From the NCBI GenBank assembly GCA_910584575.1, contig CAJUBG010000022.1, forward strand, positions 1 through 59,079: 59,079 nt of DNA, given 5' to 3'. Position 1 is the first letter of the stretch; each line of letters begins with the position of its first letter. The notes below the pieces were generated by a model, which saw nothing but the letters and a program-made list of their open reading frames with translations, made no database searches and had not been told where the DNA came from. The DNA comes from an uncultured Dorea sp. (GTDB lineage: Bacteria; Bacillota; Clostridia; Lachnospirales; Lachnospiraceae). Shown piece after piece: positions 17,415 through 24,558 of this stretch. The translations under genes were made by a program, and so were the position numbers.

Positions 17415-18296
17415 TTAATATTCGTAGCGGATTCCAAGTTTTTCCTTCATATATTCACTGTCCACACGCTGTCCAAGCATCAGCTCAATAGCGGCGATGG
17501 CCTGGAACAGCATCATTCCCTGTCCGTTCATAATCTTACAGCCGGCCTCCTTCGCCATTTCGAGCATACGGGTCATATGAGGGGAGTAGATGACGTCTGT
17601 TACGATTAAATCCGGACGGAAGAAGGAGGAATCCGGTATATAGGTCTGTCCCTCCAATGGCTTCATCCCTACGCCGGTAGCGTTGGTGAACAGGTAGCTT
17701 GTATCCATCTCTGCTTTTAGGAGGCTTAAGTCCTCCAAGGGGTAGAGTGCCGCCTTGCAGTCGGTGTTGGAATTAATCTTCTCCACCGTCTTTACGGCAT
17801 TTTCCTTGAATTGGTCGTCCCTTGCGAAGATGGAGAGCTCGGAAACCCCGTCTAACGCCGCCTGAATCTGTACGGCGGTGGCGGCTCCGCCAGAGCCTAC
17901 GATGGTTACCTTTTTGCCGACAGGGTCAATCTGGTTATCCTTTAAGGACTGCATGTAGCCGATACCGTCCGTGATATGTCCAATCAGATATCCGTCCTTA
18001 TTGACCACCGTGTTGACGGCGCCGCATAATTTGGCGGCAGGGGAAACCTCGTCCAGATATTTATGTACAATAGTCTTGTTGGGCATAGAGATGTTAGAGC
18101 CCCGAAGCTTAAGCGCGCGCATACCCCTGATGGCGTCCTCAAGCTCTGGCGCGTCTACCTCGAAGGCAAGATTCACAATGTCAAGCCCTAATTTTTCGTA
18201 GGCTGCGTTGTGGGTTGCAGGCGACTGGGAATGTCTGATGGGATATGCCATTAATCCAATCAGCTCTGTGTGTCCGGTGATTTGATGTCTTTCCAT
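17415..18296 (-). CDS. Shikimate/quinate dehydrogenase family protein, paralogue 2
   Basis: A 293-residue AroE/YdiB-family dehydrogenase. Substrate Ser residues are in RHSQSP (S23/S25), catalytic Lys74 in SMPNK and Asp110 in HITDG, with the NAD(P) motif GSGGAATAV near 153. As in paralogue 1 the usual NTD is ITD. The GAVNT and NATGVGMKP motifs are typical of the family. It is clearly divergent from paralogue 1 outside motifs, so the two probably act on different substrates, for example quinate versus shikimate or a reduced ring. It is first in the aroE2-aroD operon, behind AAGGAGAAGG. Confidence 0.9.
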   Translation of the reverse strand: MERHQITGHTELIGLMAYPIRHSQSPATHNAAYEKLGLDIVNLAFEVDAPELEDAIRGMRALKLRGSNISMPNKTIVHKYLDEVSPAAKLCGAVNTVVNKDGYLIGHITDGIGYMQSLKDNQIDPVGKKVTIVGSGGAATAVQIQAALDGVSELSIFARDDQFKENAVKTVEKINSNTDCKAALYPLEDLSLLKAEMDTSYLFTNATGVGMKPLEGQTYIPDSSFFRPDLIVTDVIYSPHMTRMLEMAKEAGCKIMNGQGMMLFQAIAAIELMLGQRVDSEYMKEKLGIRYEY

Positions 18297-18327
18297 TTTC
18301 CTTCTCCTTAAATATTATTTTGATTTT

Positions 18328-18356
18328 ATTTTAACAAATGTGAAAAAAAGAATCAA
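18328..18356 (-). promoter_or_regulatory. Promoter of the aroE2-aroD operon
   Basis: Read on the minus strand, TTGATT (18356-18351) and TAAAAT (18333-18328) are 17 bases apart. The start of transcription would be about 25 bases before the aroE2 ATG. Confidence 0.65.
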
Positions 18357-18374
18357 ATGCGAAAAAGTATTCTA

Positions 18375-18397
18375 AACCATATACAGTATGCATATAT
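18375..18397 (-). promoter_or_regulatory. Second LysR-type operator, ahead of aroE2-aroD
   Basis: On the minus strand the half-site ATGGTT (18380-18375) ends 18 bases before the -35, exactly as at the first operon (ATGGTT 9851-9856). The T-N11-A spacing is also kept. The distal half is degenerate (ATAT instead of ACCAT). The centre is about 64 bases before the start of transcription. Confidence 0.6.
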
Positions 18398-18427
18398 TCT
18401 AACAGCACAGACGGAAGGGGCAAAAGC

Positions 18428-19900
18428 ATGGAAAAATATCATTTATACAAAGATATACAAGCCAGGACAAACGGAGAGATATACATGGGAGTCGTAGGAC
18501 CGGTAAGGACGGGGAAATCTACATTTATCAAAAGGTTTATGGATGTGTTGGTGCTGCCTGCTATGGAGGATGAGCACGGCAAGGCGAGGACAAAGGATGA
18601 GCTGCCTCAGTCTGCGTCGGGGCGGACGATTATGACCACAGAGCCAAAATTCGTTCCCAAGGAGGCGGCAGAGATCAGGCTTTCAGAGGATGTGAAGGTA
18701 CGGGTCAGGCTGATTGACTGCGTGGGTTACATGGTGGAGGGCGCGTCCGGACATGTGGAGGGCGGCGAGGAGAGGCAGGTGAAAACCCCCTGGTTTGACC
18801 ATGAGATTCCATTTACCAAGGCAGCGGCAATCGGGACCAGGAAAGTTATCCATGACCATTCCACCATCGGGATTGTGGTCACCACGGACGGCAGCATCAC
18901 GGATATCCCGCGGGAAAACTACCGCGAGGGGACGGAGAAAACCATCCGCGAGCTTCAGAGTATAGGGAAACCCTTTGTGGTGCTGGTGAATTCCAAGAAG
19001 CCCTTCTCAGACGAGGCGAGGCAGACGGCAGAGGAATGTGAGCAGCAGTATGGCGTCAAGGCCATTCCGGTCAACTGTGAGCAGTTGAAGGAGGAGGATA
19101 TCACTCGAATCATGGAGGCAGTATTGTATGAATTTCCGGTTTCAGAGGTGCAGTTCTTTATCCCCAAATGGGTGGAAATGCTGCCAAGGGACCACAAAAT
19201 CAAGCAGGAATTGCTGGTACATATCAAAGATATTTTGAACCGTTTTGGAGAAATCAGGGACGCTGTGGCAGGAATCGAGATGCCGGAGTGCATGTACATC
19301 GAGGAAATGAAGGTAGACCACATCGAGATGGATACCGGATGTGTGAAGGTGCGCATACAGGTGGCGGAGAAGTTCTACTATGAGATGTTAAGCGAGCTTA
19401 CGGGAACACATATTGCAGGACAGTATGAGCTGGTGGCAGCCATGAAGAATCTGTCAGAGCTGAAAAAAGAGTACGAAGGGGTAAGGGATGCATTTGCCTC
19501 GGTGCGGATGCGGGGGTACGGCGTGGTCAGCCCTCAGAAGGAGGAGATTACCCTGGATGAGCCGAGCATCATTAAGCAGGGGAACAAGTACGGGGTTAAG
19601 ATTCACTCGGAGGCGCCTTCTATACATCTGATTCGCGCCAATATTGAGACGGAGATTGCGCCCATCGTGGGAAATGAACAGCAGGCCCAGGATTTAATCC
19701 GTTATATCAAGGATGCAAAAGAGAGCGAGGAGGGTATCTGGGGAACCAACATCTTTGGAAAATCCATCGAGGAGTTGGTGATGGACGGAATGCAGAATAA
19801 GATGGCAATGATTAATGACGAGAGCCAGGAGAAACTCCAGGATACCATGCAGAAGATTGTCAATGACAGCAACGGAGGCTTAGTCTGCATTATTATCTGA
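18428..19900 (+). CDS. spoIVA: Stage IV sporulation protein A, spore coat morphogenetic ATPase
   Basis: SpoIVA polymerises on the outer forespore membrane using ATP and forms the platform for the spore coat. This 490-residue protein has the Walker A motif GPVRTGKST near residue 24, LIDCVGYMVEGASGH as Walker B/switch region, the typical TTDGSITDIPRENY segment and the conserved C-terminus ending SNGGLVCIII. Length matches the family. It shows that the organism is an endospore former. The gene should be controlled by the mother-cell sigma factor SigE; AT-rich elements are present upstream (18367-18398) but I cannot fix a SigE promoter. It is divergent from aroE2. Confidence 0.96.
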   Translation: MEKYHLYKDIQARTNGEIYMGVVGPVRTGKSTFIKRFMDVLVLPAMEDEHGKARTKDELPQSASGRTIMTTEPKFVPKEAAEIRLSEDVKVRVRLIDCVGYMVEGASGHVEGGEERQVKTPWFDHEIPFTKAAAIGTRKVIHDHSTIGIVVTTDGSITDIPRENYREGTEKTIRELQSIGKPFVVLVNSKKPFSDEARQTAEECEQQYGVKAIPVNCEQLKEEDITRIMEAVLYEFPVSEVQFFIPKWVEMLPRDHKIKQELLVHIKDILNRFGEIRDAVAGIEMPECMYIEEMKVDHIEMDTGCVKVRIQVAEKFYYEMLSELTGTHIAGQYELVAAMKNLSELKKEYEGVRDAFASVRMRGYGVVSPQKEEITLDEPSIIKQGNKYGVKIHSEAPSIHLIRANIETEIAPIVGNEQQAQDLIRYIKDAKESEEGIWGTNIFGKSIEELVMDGMQNKMAMINDESQEKLQDTMQKIVNDSNGGLVCIII

Positions 19901-19910
19901 TGTAAAATGC

Positions 19911-19939
19911 TTTACACTTCTGGTATTATTTGCTATGAT
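19911..19939 (+). promoter_or_regulatory. Promoter ahead of mogA
   Basis: TTTACA (19911-19916) and TATGAT (19934-19939) are 17 bases apart, giving a leader of about 120 bases before mogA. Confidence 0.65.
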
Positions 19940-19959
19940 TATTTTGGAAATTACAGGGT

Positions 19960-19996
19960 AAAGTCCGTGAGTTTTTCATGGGCTTTCTGCCTTTTT
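19960..19996 (+). promoter_or_regulatory. Leader hairpin, possible attenuator ahead of mogA
   Basis: AAAGTCCGTGA (19960-19970) pairs with TCATGGGCTTT (19976-19986), 11 bp with two G-T pairs, around loop GTTTT. CTGCC and five T follow. It lies between the promoter and the gene, so regulated termination is plausible. It does not match the Moco riboswitch consensus as I know it. Confidence 0.45.
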
Positions 19997-20068
19997 CTAA
20001 CGAGGTTTCTATGGATAAAGAGGAGATTCCTTAATACAGGGGTTTCCGGCAGATTACGGAGGTATGAT

Positions 20069-20539
20069 ATGAGAGTTGCGATTATTACGGCGAGTACGGA
20101 GATATACAGAGGAATTGGGGAGAATGAGAGTGGGGAGGCAATCATGGAGATGATGGAGGAGGCGGGCTTCGAGATTGTTTTCATGCGCGCCCTTCCAAAC
20201 GACAGGGAGGTACTGGGGAGGATTATGGCAAGCCTGGCCGATACATTCGTGACAGACCTTATTCTGACCACAGGCGGCGCAGGCTGCGGGCCTTTAGACT
20301 GTACGCCGGAGGCAACCATGGATATTATTGAGAAGCCCATCCTTGGAATTCCGGAGGCAATGCGCGCCCATACCATGAAGATGACCAAGCGTGCCATGCT
20401 GAACCGAAGCGCTGCCGGTATTCGTAAGGAGGTGCTGATTGTGAACCTTCCGGGGAAGGCGCAGGCGGTTCGTGAGACTCTGAAATATATTCTGCCGGAG
20501 TTAGTCCATGCAGTAGAAGTGATTCAGGGAGAGGCGTAA
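20069..20539 (+). CDS. MogA/MoaB-type molybdopterin adenylyltransferase family protein
   Basis: A 156-residue protein of the MogA/MoaB family, which adenylates molybdopterin before metal insertion. It starts MRVAIITASTEIYRGIGENESG, has the signature LILTTGGAGCGPLDCTPEA (TTGGxG...D.TPEA, around residue 70) and the late LPGKAQAV motif. The ATG at 20069 follows CGGAGGT; longer in-frame readings upstream run through the leader. It lies behind its own promoter and a leader hairpin, and is followed after 18 bases by a metallo-beta-lactamase-fold gene. MogA and MoaB cannot be told apart by eye. Confidence 0.9.
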   Translation: MRVAIITASTEIYRGIGENESGEAIMEMMEEAGFEIVFMRALPNDREVLGRIMASLADTFVTDLILTTGGAGCGPLDCTPEATMDIIEKPILGIPEAMRAHTMKMTKRAMLNRSAAGIRKEVLIVNLPGKAQAVRETLKYILPELVHAVEVIQGEA

Positions 20540-20557
20540 TAAGGAGATACAAAAAGT

Positions 20558-21241
20558 ATGAGGATTACATATTTAAAACACAGCGGGTACGTGGTGGAGG
20601 AAGCCGGCAGGGCGCTGGTTTTCGATTATTATGAAGGAGAGCTTCCCGATTCTTTAAAGAGAGCAAAGGTCTATGTATTCGCAAGCCACAGACATTATGA
20701 CCATTTTAATCCGTTGATTTTTGACTGGCAGAGCCAATATCCGGATATTCACTATATTCTCTCGGATGATATAGAGGTGAAAGGGCCAGAGGGAAGGTGT
20801 ACCGTTATAGGGCCTTGTCAGGAGGCGGTCCTTGACGGCATGAAGCTTCGGACCCTTCGCTCTACCGACGAGGGCGTGGCGTTTCTGGTGCAGGCAGGAG
20901 TAAGAAGGATTTACCACGCAGGAGACCTGAACTGGTGGCATTGGGAGGAGGAGACCAAGGTTTACAACGAGATGATGCGCCGCAGGTTCTTGCATGAGAT
21001 GGAAAAGCTAGAAGGAGAGATTCTGGATGTGGCGTTTCTGCCGCTGGATCCCAGGCAGGAGGGGCAGTATGCGTGGGGGTTCGATTATTTTATGCGCCAC
21101 ACCAGGACAGGCTGTGCTTTTCCCATGCATTTCTGGGAGGAATATGACGTTTATGACAGATTGACTGCGGACTCTGTGTCAGAGCCGTACCGTGACAGGG
21201 TAATGAAGGTATCAAAGCCCCAGCAGAGCTTTGAGGTGTGA
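20558..21241 (+). CDS. Metallo-beta-lactamase-fold hydrolase (UlaG-like)
   Basis: A 227-residue metal-dependent hydrolase. The metal motif is SHRHYDHFNP (HxHxDH, around residue 45), with further ligands in YHAGDLNWW (HxGD) and in FPMHFWE near the C-terminus. The overall order resembles UlaG-like and YcjY-type lactonase/phosphodiesterase proteins. It is 18 bases after mogA and 22 before rnhA, so the three are probably cotranscribed. The substrate is unknown. Confidence 0.85.
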   Translation: MRITYLKHSGYVVEEAGRALVFDYYEGELPDSLKRAKVYVFASHRHYDHFNPLIFDWQSQYPDIHYILSDDIEVKGPEGRCTVIGPCQEAVLDGMKLRTLRSTDEGVAFLVQAGVRRIYHAGDLNWWHWEEETKVYNEMMRRRFLHEMEKLEGEILDVAFLPLDPRQEGQYAWGFDYFMRHTRTGCAFPMHFWEEYDVYDRLTADSVSEPYRDRVMKVSKPQQSFEV

Positions 21242-21263
21242 TTGACGGGGGAGGAGAAGCAGG

Positions 21264-21743
21264 ATGAAGGTGAAGATTTATACAGACGGCGCGGCCAGAG
21301 GGAATCCGGACGGGCCGGGCGGCTACGGGACTGTGCTGGAATATGTGGATACAAAGGGAGAGCTGCATACAAAGGAGTTGTCCCAGGGCTACAAAAAGAC
21401 GACCAACAACCGGATGGAGTTGATGGCTGTGATTGCGGGGCTTGAGGCCCTGAACCGTCCCTGTGAGGTGGAGTTGTATTCGGATTCCCAGTACGTGGTC
21501 AATGCTTTTAACCAGCACTGGATTGACGGCTGGATTAAGAAGAACTGGAGGCGGGGAAAGAATGAGCCGGTGAAGAATGTGGATTTGTGGAAGCGGCTTT
21601 TGACGGCAAAGGAGAAGCACAGGGTTACATTTATCTGGGTCAAGGGCCATGACGGCCACCCTCAGAATGAACGGTGCGACGCACTGGCCACAGGTGCGGC
21701 GGACGGCGCTAATCTCATTGAGGACGTGTTGGGTGAGGCTTAA
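21264..21743 (+). CDS. rnhA: Ribonuclease HI
   Basis: RNase HI cuts RNA in RNA-DNA hybrids. The 159-residue protein has all four catalytic acids: Asp in IYTDGAARGNPDGPGG, Glu in NNRMELMAVI, Asp in LYSDSQYVV and Asp in NERCDALA. The basic handle (KKNWRRGKNEPVKN) is present, as in the E. coli enzyme. GGGGAGGAG precedes the start by several bases. Confidence 0.96.
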   Translation: MKVKIYTDGAARGNPDGPGGYGTVLEYVDTKGELHTKELSQGYKKTTNNRMELMAVIAGLEALNRPCEVELYSDSQYVVNAFNQHWIDGWIKKNWRRGKNEPVKNVDLWKRLLTAKEKHRVTFIWVKGHDGHPQNERCDALATGAADGANLIEDVLGEA

Positions 21744-21817
21744 GCATTATATACCAGATTGGGTGATATCTGGATTACCTGTGGCGGCTGCGGGGATTTT
21801 ATGGTAAACTATAAAAG

Positions 21818-21833
21818 TATCACGCACGTGATA
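21818..21833. promoter_or_regulatory. Palindromic operator candidate upstream of the amylase
   Basis: TATCACG-CA-CGTGATA is a perfect 7-bp inverted repeat with a 2-base centre, placed 33 bases before the amylase ATG and just after an AT-rich TATAAA. A dimeric repressor such as a sugar regulator could bind here. No clear -35 was found. Confidence 0.5.
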
Positions 21834-21865
21834 TGGGAAATATTTTTTAGGAGGTACGGATAACG

Positions 21866-23713
21866 ATGGCATGGTATGATGAGGCAGTATTTTATCACAT
21901 TTATCCGTTGGGGCTTACCGGCGCGCCGAAGCAGAATTCTTACGGAGAGCCAGAGCACCGTCTGAACACGCTCTTGCCGTGGATAGCCCATATTAAGGAG
22001 ATTGGCTGCAACGCAATCTATATCGGCCCCCTTTTTGAGTCCGTGGGCCATGGATACGAGACGACGGATTACAAGAAGCTGGATAGCCGTCTTGGAACCA
22101 ATGAGGATCTGACCGGATTTGTGAAGGAGTGTCACAGCCAGGGCGTGAAGGTCATTTTCGACGGGGTGTTCAACCACACCGGACGGGATTTTTTCGCGTT
22201 TCAGGATATCAAGAAGAACAGGGAGAATTCCCGGTACAAGGACTGGTACCGGAACGTGAATTTTTGGGGAAATAATGAGTTTAACGATGGGTTTTCCTAT
22301 GAGAATTGGGGAGGCTATGATCTCCTTGCGAAGCTGAACCAGCAAAATCCCCAGGTGAGGGATTATATTGGTGATGTCATTCGTTTCTGGGTAAAGGAAT
22401 TCGACGTGGACGGGATTCGTCTGGATGCGGCGGATGTGCTGGATTTTGAATATATGAAGTCTCTCAGGCAGGTAGCCAATGAGGTGAAGCCGGACTTCTG
22501 GCTGATGGGCGAGGTCATCCACGGGGATTATAACCGATGGGTGAATGAGGGGACACTGCACTCGGTTACCAATTATCATCTGCATAAAGCCCTGTATTCA
22601 GGGCATAACGACCACAATTATTTTGAGATTGCACATACGGTAAAAAGGCTCTACGGTATGGGAGGCAACCGTCCGGAGGGGCTTAAGCTCTATAATTTTG
22701 TGGACAACCACGACGTAGAGCGCATCTATACGAAGCTGAATAATAAGGCGCATTTTGCGCCGGTGCATGTCCTGCTCTATACGCTTCCTGGAATCCCTTC
22801 TATTTATTATGGCTCGGAGTTCGGGATTGAGGGGCGCAAGGAGAGGCACTCCGACGATTCCTTAAGACCCGCGCTGTCCCTTAGGGATTATGAGCATGCC
22901 AGTGAGGAGAATCCGTATACCAGGCTGATTGCGGTTTTGGGGAAGGTTCGTCAGAGTATTCCTGCGCTCTCCTACGGAGATTACAGAGAGCTTGCGCTGA
23001 CAAACCGGCAGTATGCCTTTTCAAGAGACTATGAGGGGAAATCCGTTATCGTCACGGTCAATAACGACGACAATGATTTTACCATGAGCCTTCCTGCGGG
23101 GACTGGGGAGGCATATGTGGGCGCCTTGTCCGGAGAAAAGGTGGCTGTGAATAACGGCTGTATTACCGTCAGCGTGAGGGCTAATTCCGGTGAGATCTGG
23201 GTTCCTTTATCCGAGGGACAGGCGGGCAAGCCTGGAGCCGTTGCGGATTCAGGAAAGCCCGGCACAAAGAATGATGCCGACGCAAAGGTCGAGGCTATCG
23301 AGAAAGCCACAGAGAAGGCGGAAAAAGCGGCGAAAGTAACGCCTCAGATTGTGACCGAGGAGAATGCCATGGCTGCTGCCAAGATTGTGGACGAGAAGGT
23401 GACCGAGGCAATGATGGAGTCCGTAACAGAGAAGAAAGCGAAGCTTGATTCCAGAGATACATTGGATACCGTTGCGGAGAAGCTGATTGACGAGGCGATG
23501 GAGAGCCTTAAAAAGGCCGACGCTGCCGAGGATAAGCCATATGAGGATACAAAGTACCAGGAGGCTTTTGAGAAGGGAAGGATTGCGGGACTTCAGGAGG
23601 CGATTCTTGCCATGATGGAGAAGAACGGATCGGTTACAGACCAGATGAGGAGGGATGTCACGGACAATGTGTACCATGATTCCCTGATTAACTGGATTAA
23701 GAGCTTTCGGTGA
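21866..23713 (+). CDS. Intracellular GH13 alpha-amylase-family glycosidase with helical tail
   Basis: A 615-residue glycoside hydrolase family 13 enzyme acting on alpha-glucans or maltodextrins. The four conserved regions are clear: DGVFNHTG, GIRLDAADV (nucleophile Asp about residue 188), WLMGEVIHGD (acid/base Glu about 216) and FVDNHDVER (about 280). A beta-sandwich domain ends near LWVPLSEG-type sequence at about 455. The remaining 150 residues are Lys/Glu/Ala-rich and predicted helical (KVEAIEKATEKAEKAAK), unlike ordinary amylases. No signal peptide is present. The strong AGGAGG site and palindrome upstream suggest its own regulation. The rnpB promoter overlaps its stop codon. Confidence 0.92.
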   Translation: MAWYDEAVFYHIYPLGLTGAPKQNSYGEPEHRLNTLLPWIAHIKEIGCNAIYIGPLFESVGHGYETTDYKKLDSRLGTNEDLTGFVKECHSQGVKVIFDGVFNHTGRDFFAFQDIKKNRENSRYKDWYRNVNFWGNNEFNDGFSYENWGGYDLLAKLNQQNPQVRDYIGDVIRFWVKEFDVDGIRLDAADVLDFEYMKSLRQVANEVKPDFWLMGEVIHGDYNRWVNEGTLHSVTNYHLHKALYSGHNDHNYFEIAHTVKRLYGMGGNRPEGLKLYNFVDNHDVERIYTKLNNKAHFAPVHVLLYTLPGIPSIYYGSEFGIEGRKERHSDDSLRPALSLRDYEHASEENPYTRLIAVLGKVRQSIPALSYGDYRELALTNRQYAFSRDYEGKSVIVTVNNDDNDFTMSLPAGTGEAYVGALSGEKVAVNNGCITVSVRANSGEIWVPLSEGQAGKPGAVADSGKPGTKNDADAKVEAIEKATEKAEKAAKVTPQIVTEENAMAAAKIVDEKVTEAMMESVTEKKAKLDSRDTLDTVAEKLIDEAMESLKKADAAEDKPYEDTKYQEAFEKGRIAGLQEAILAMMEKNGSVTDQMRRDVTDNVYHDSLINWIKSFR

Positions 23714-23742
23714 TTGTTTTTTTGAGGATTCTATGTTATATT
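23714..23742 (+). promoter_or_regulatory. rnpB promoter
   Basis: TTGTTT (23714-23719) and TATATT (23737-23742) are 17 bases apart, placing the start at about 23749, next to the first base of the RNase P RNA P1 helix. Confidence 0.7.
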
Positions 23743-23749
23743 AGATGCA

Positions 23750-24097
23750 TTGCAAGTAAGACAGGTAATCGCGTCTGCCGGGCCGAAAGGCGGCAGATGA
23801 GGAAAGTCCGGGCTTCACAGGGCAGGATGCCGGATAACGTCCGGTGGAGGCGACTCCAAGGAAAGTGCAACAGAAATGAACCGCCATGTATATGGTAAGG
23901 GTGGAAGGGCAGTGTAAGAGACTACCGCCCTGCCGGTAACGGCAGGGGCACATGTAAACCCCATCCGAAGCAAGACCGGAAAAAGACGATGTGGCGGCCC
24001 GTCACGTCTTAGGTAGGTTGCTTGACCCCGCCGGCAACGGCGGGGCTAGATAGATGATTACCCAACGACATAACCCGGCTTATCGTCTTGCTTGCAG
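23750..24097 (+). ncRNA. rnpB: RNase P RNA, bacterial class A
   Basis: The catalytic RNA of tRNA 5' processing. Conserved parts are GAGGAAAGTCCGGGC (J3/4-P4 region, near 23799), ACAGAAA, GGTAAGGGTGGAA, the AGATAGATGATTAC block near 24050 and GACATAACCCGGCTTA near 24068. The P1 helix pairs GCAAGTAAGAC (23752-23762) with GTCTTGCTTGC (24085-24095). Ends are set from P1 and are accurate to a few bases. It lies convergent with pyrI. Confidence 0.96.
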
Positions 24098-24100
24098 CAT

Positions 24101-24547
24101 TTATTTTAATTTCCCGTGATACTTTTCTTCACAGTATTTGCAGCGGTAGATCTCCTTCTCAGGGTCGGTCAGCACAAATACGTGGTCTAACCCCTGCTCG
24201 ATGGAGGTGATGCACCTTGGATTCTTGCAGCGGATAATGTTGGTTATCTCCCTTGGGAGATGCAGACACTTCTTGGCTACAATCTCGGAATCCTTGATGA
24301 GATTGATGGTAATATTGTGATCAATGAAGCCCAGAACATCCAAATCAATAAAATCAATGGGACACTCAATCTTCATGATGTCCTTCTTACCCATCTTGTT
24401 GCTCTTGGCATTCTTGATAATGGCAACGCAGCAGTCTAATTTGTCCAGATGGAGATATTTGTAAATGTCCATGCTGCGGCCTGCCTGTATATGGTCTAAT
24501 ACGAAACCTTCCTCGATACGTCCGACATTCAGTGTATTTTTTAACAT
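24101..24547 (-). CDS. pyrI: Aspartate carbamoyltransferase regulatory subunit
   Basis: PyrI binds nucleotides and confers allosteric control on PyrB. The 148-residue protein starts LNVGRIEEGFVLDHIQAGRSM, typical of the nucleotide-binding domain, and ends with a zinc site of four Cys: CKNPRC near residue 107 and CKYC near 135. It follows pyrB by 12 bases on the minus strand and ends 4 bases beyond the RNase P RNA. Confidence 0.95.
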   Translation of the reverse strand: MLKNTLNVGRIEEGFVLDHIQAGRSMDIYKYLHLDKLDCCVAIIKNAKSNKMGKKDIMKIECPIDFIDLDVLGFIDHNITINLIKDSEIVAKKCLHLPREITNIIRCKNPRCITSIEQGLDHVFVLTDPEKEIYRCKYCEEKYHGKLK

Positions 24548-24558
24548 GATCTTCCCTC

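Noticed and set aside
23710..23953. Open frames on both strands just after the amylase
   Set aside because: They lie within the RNase P RNA and have no ribosome binding sites; the RNA gene explains the sequence.
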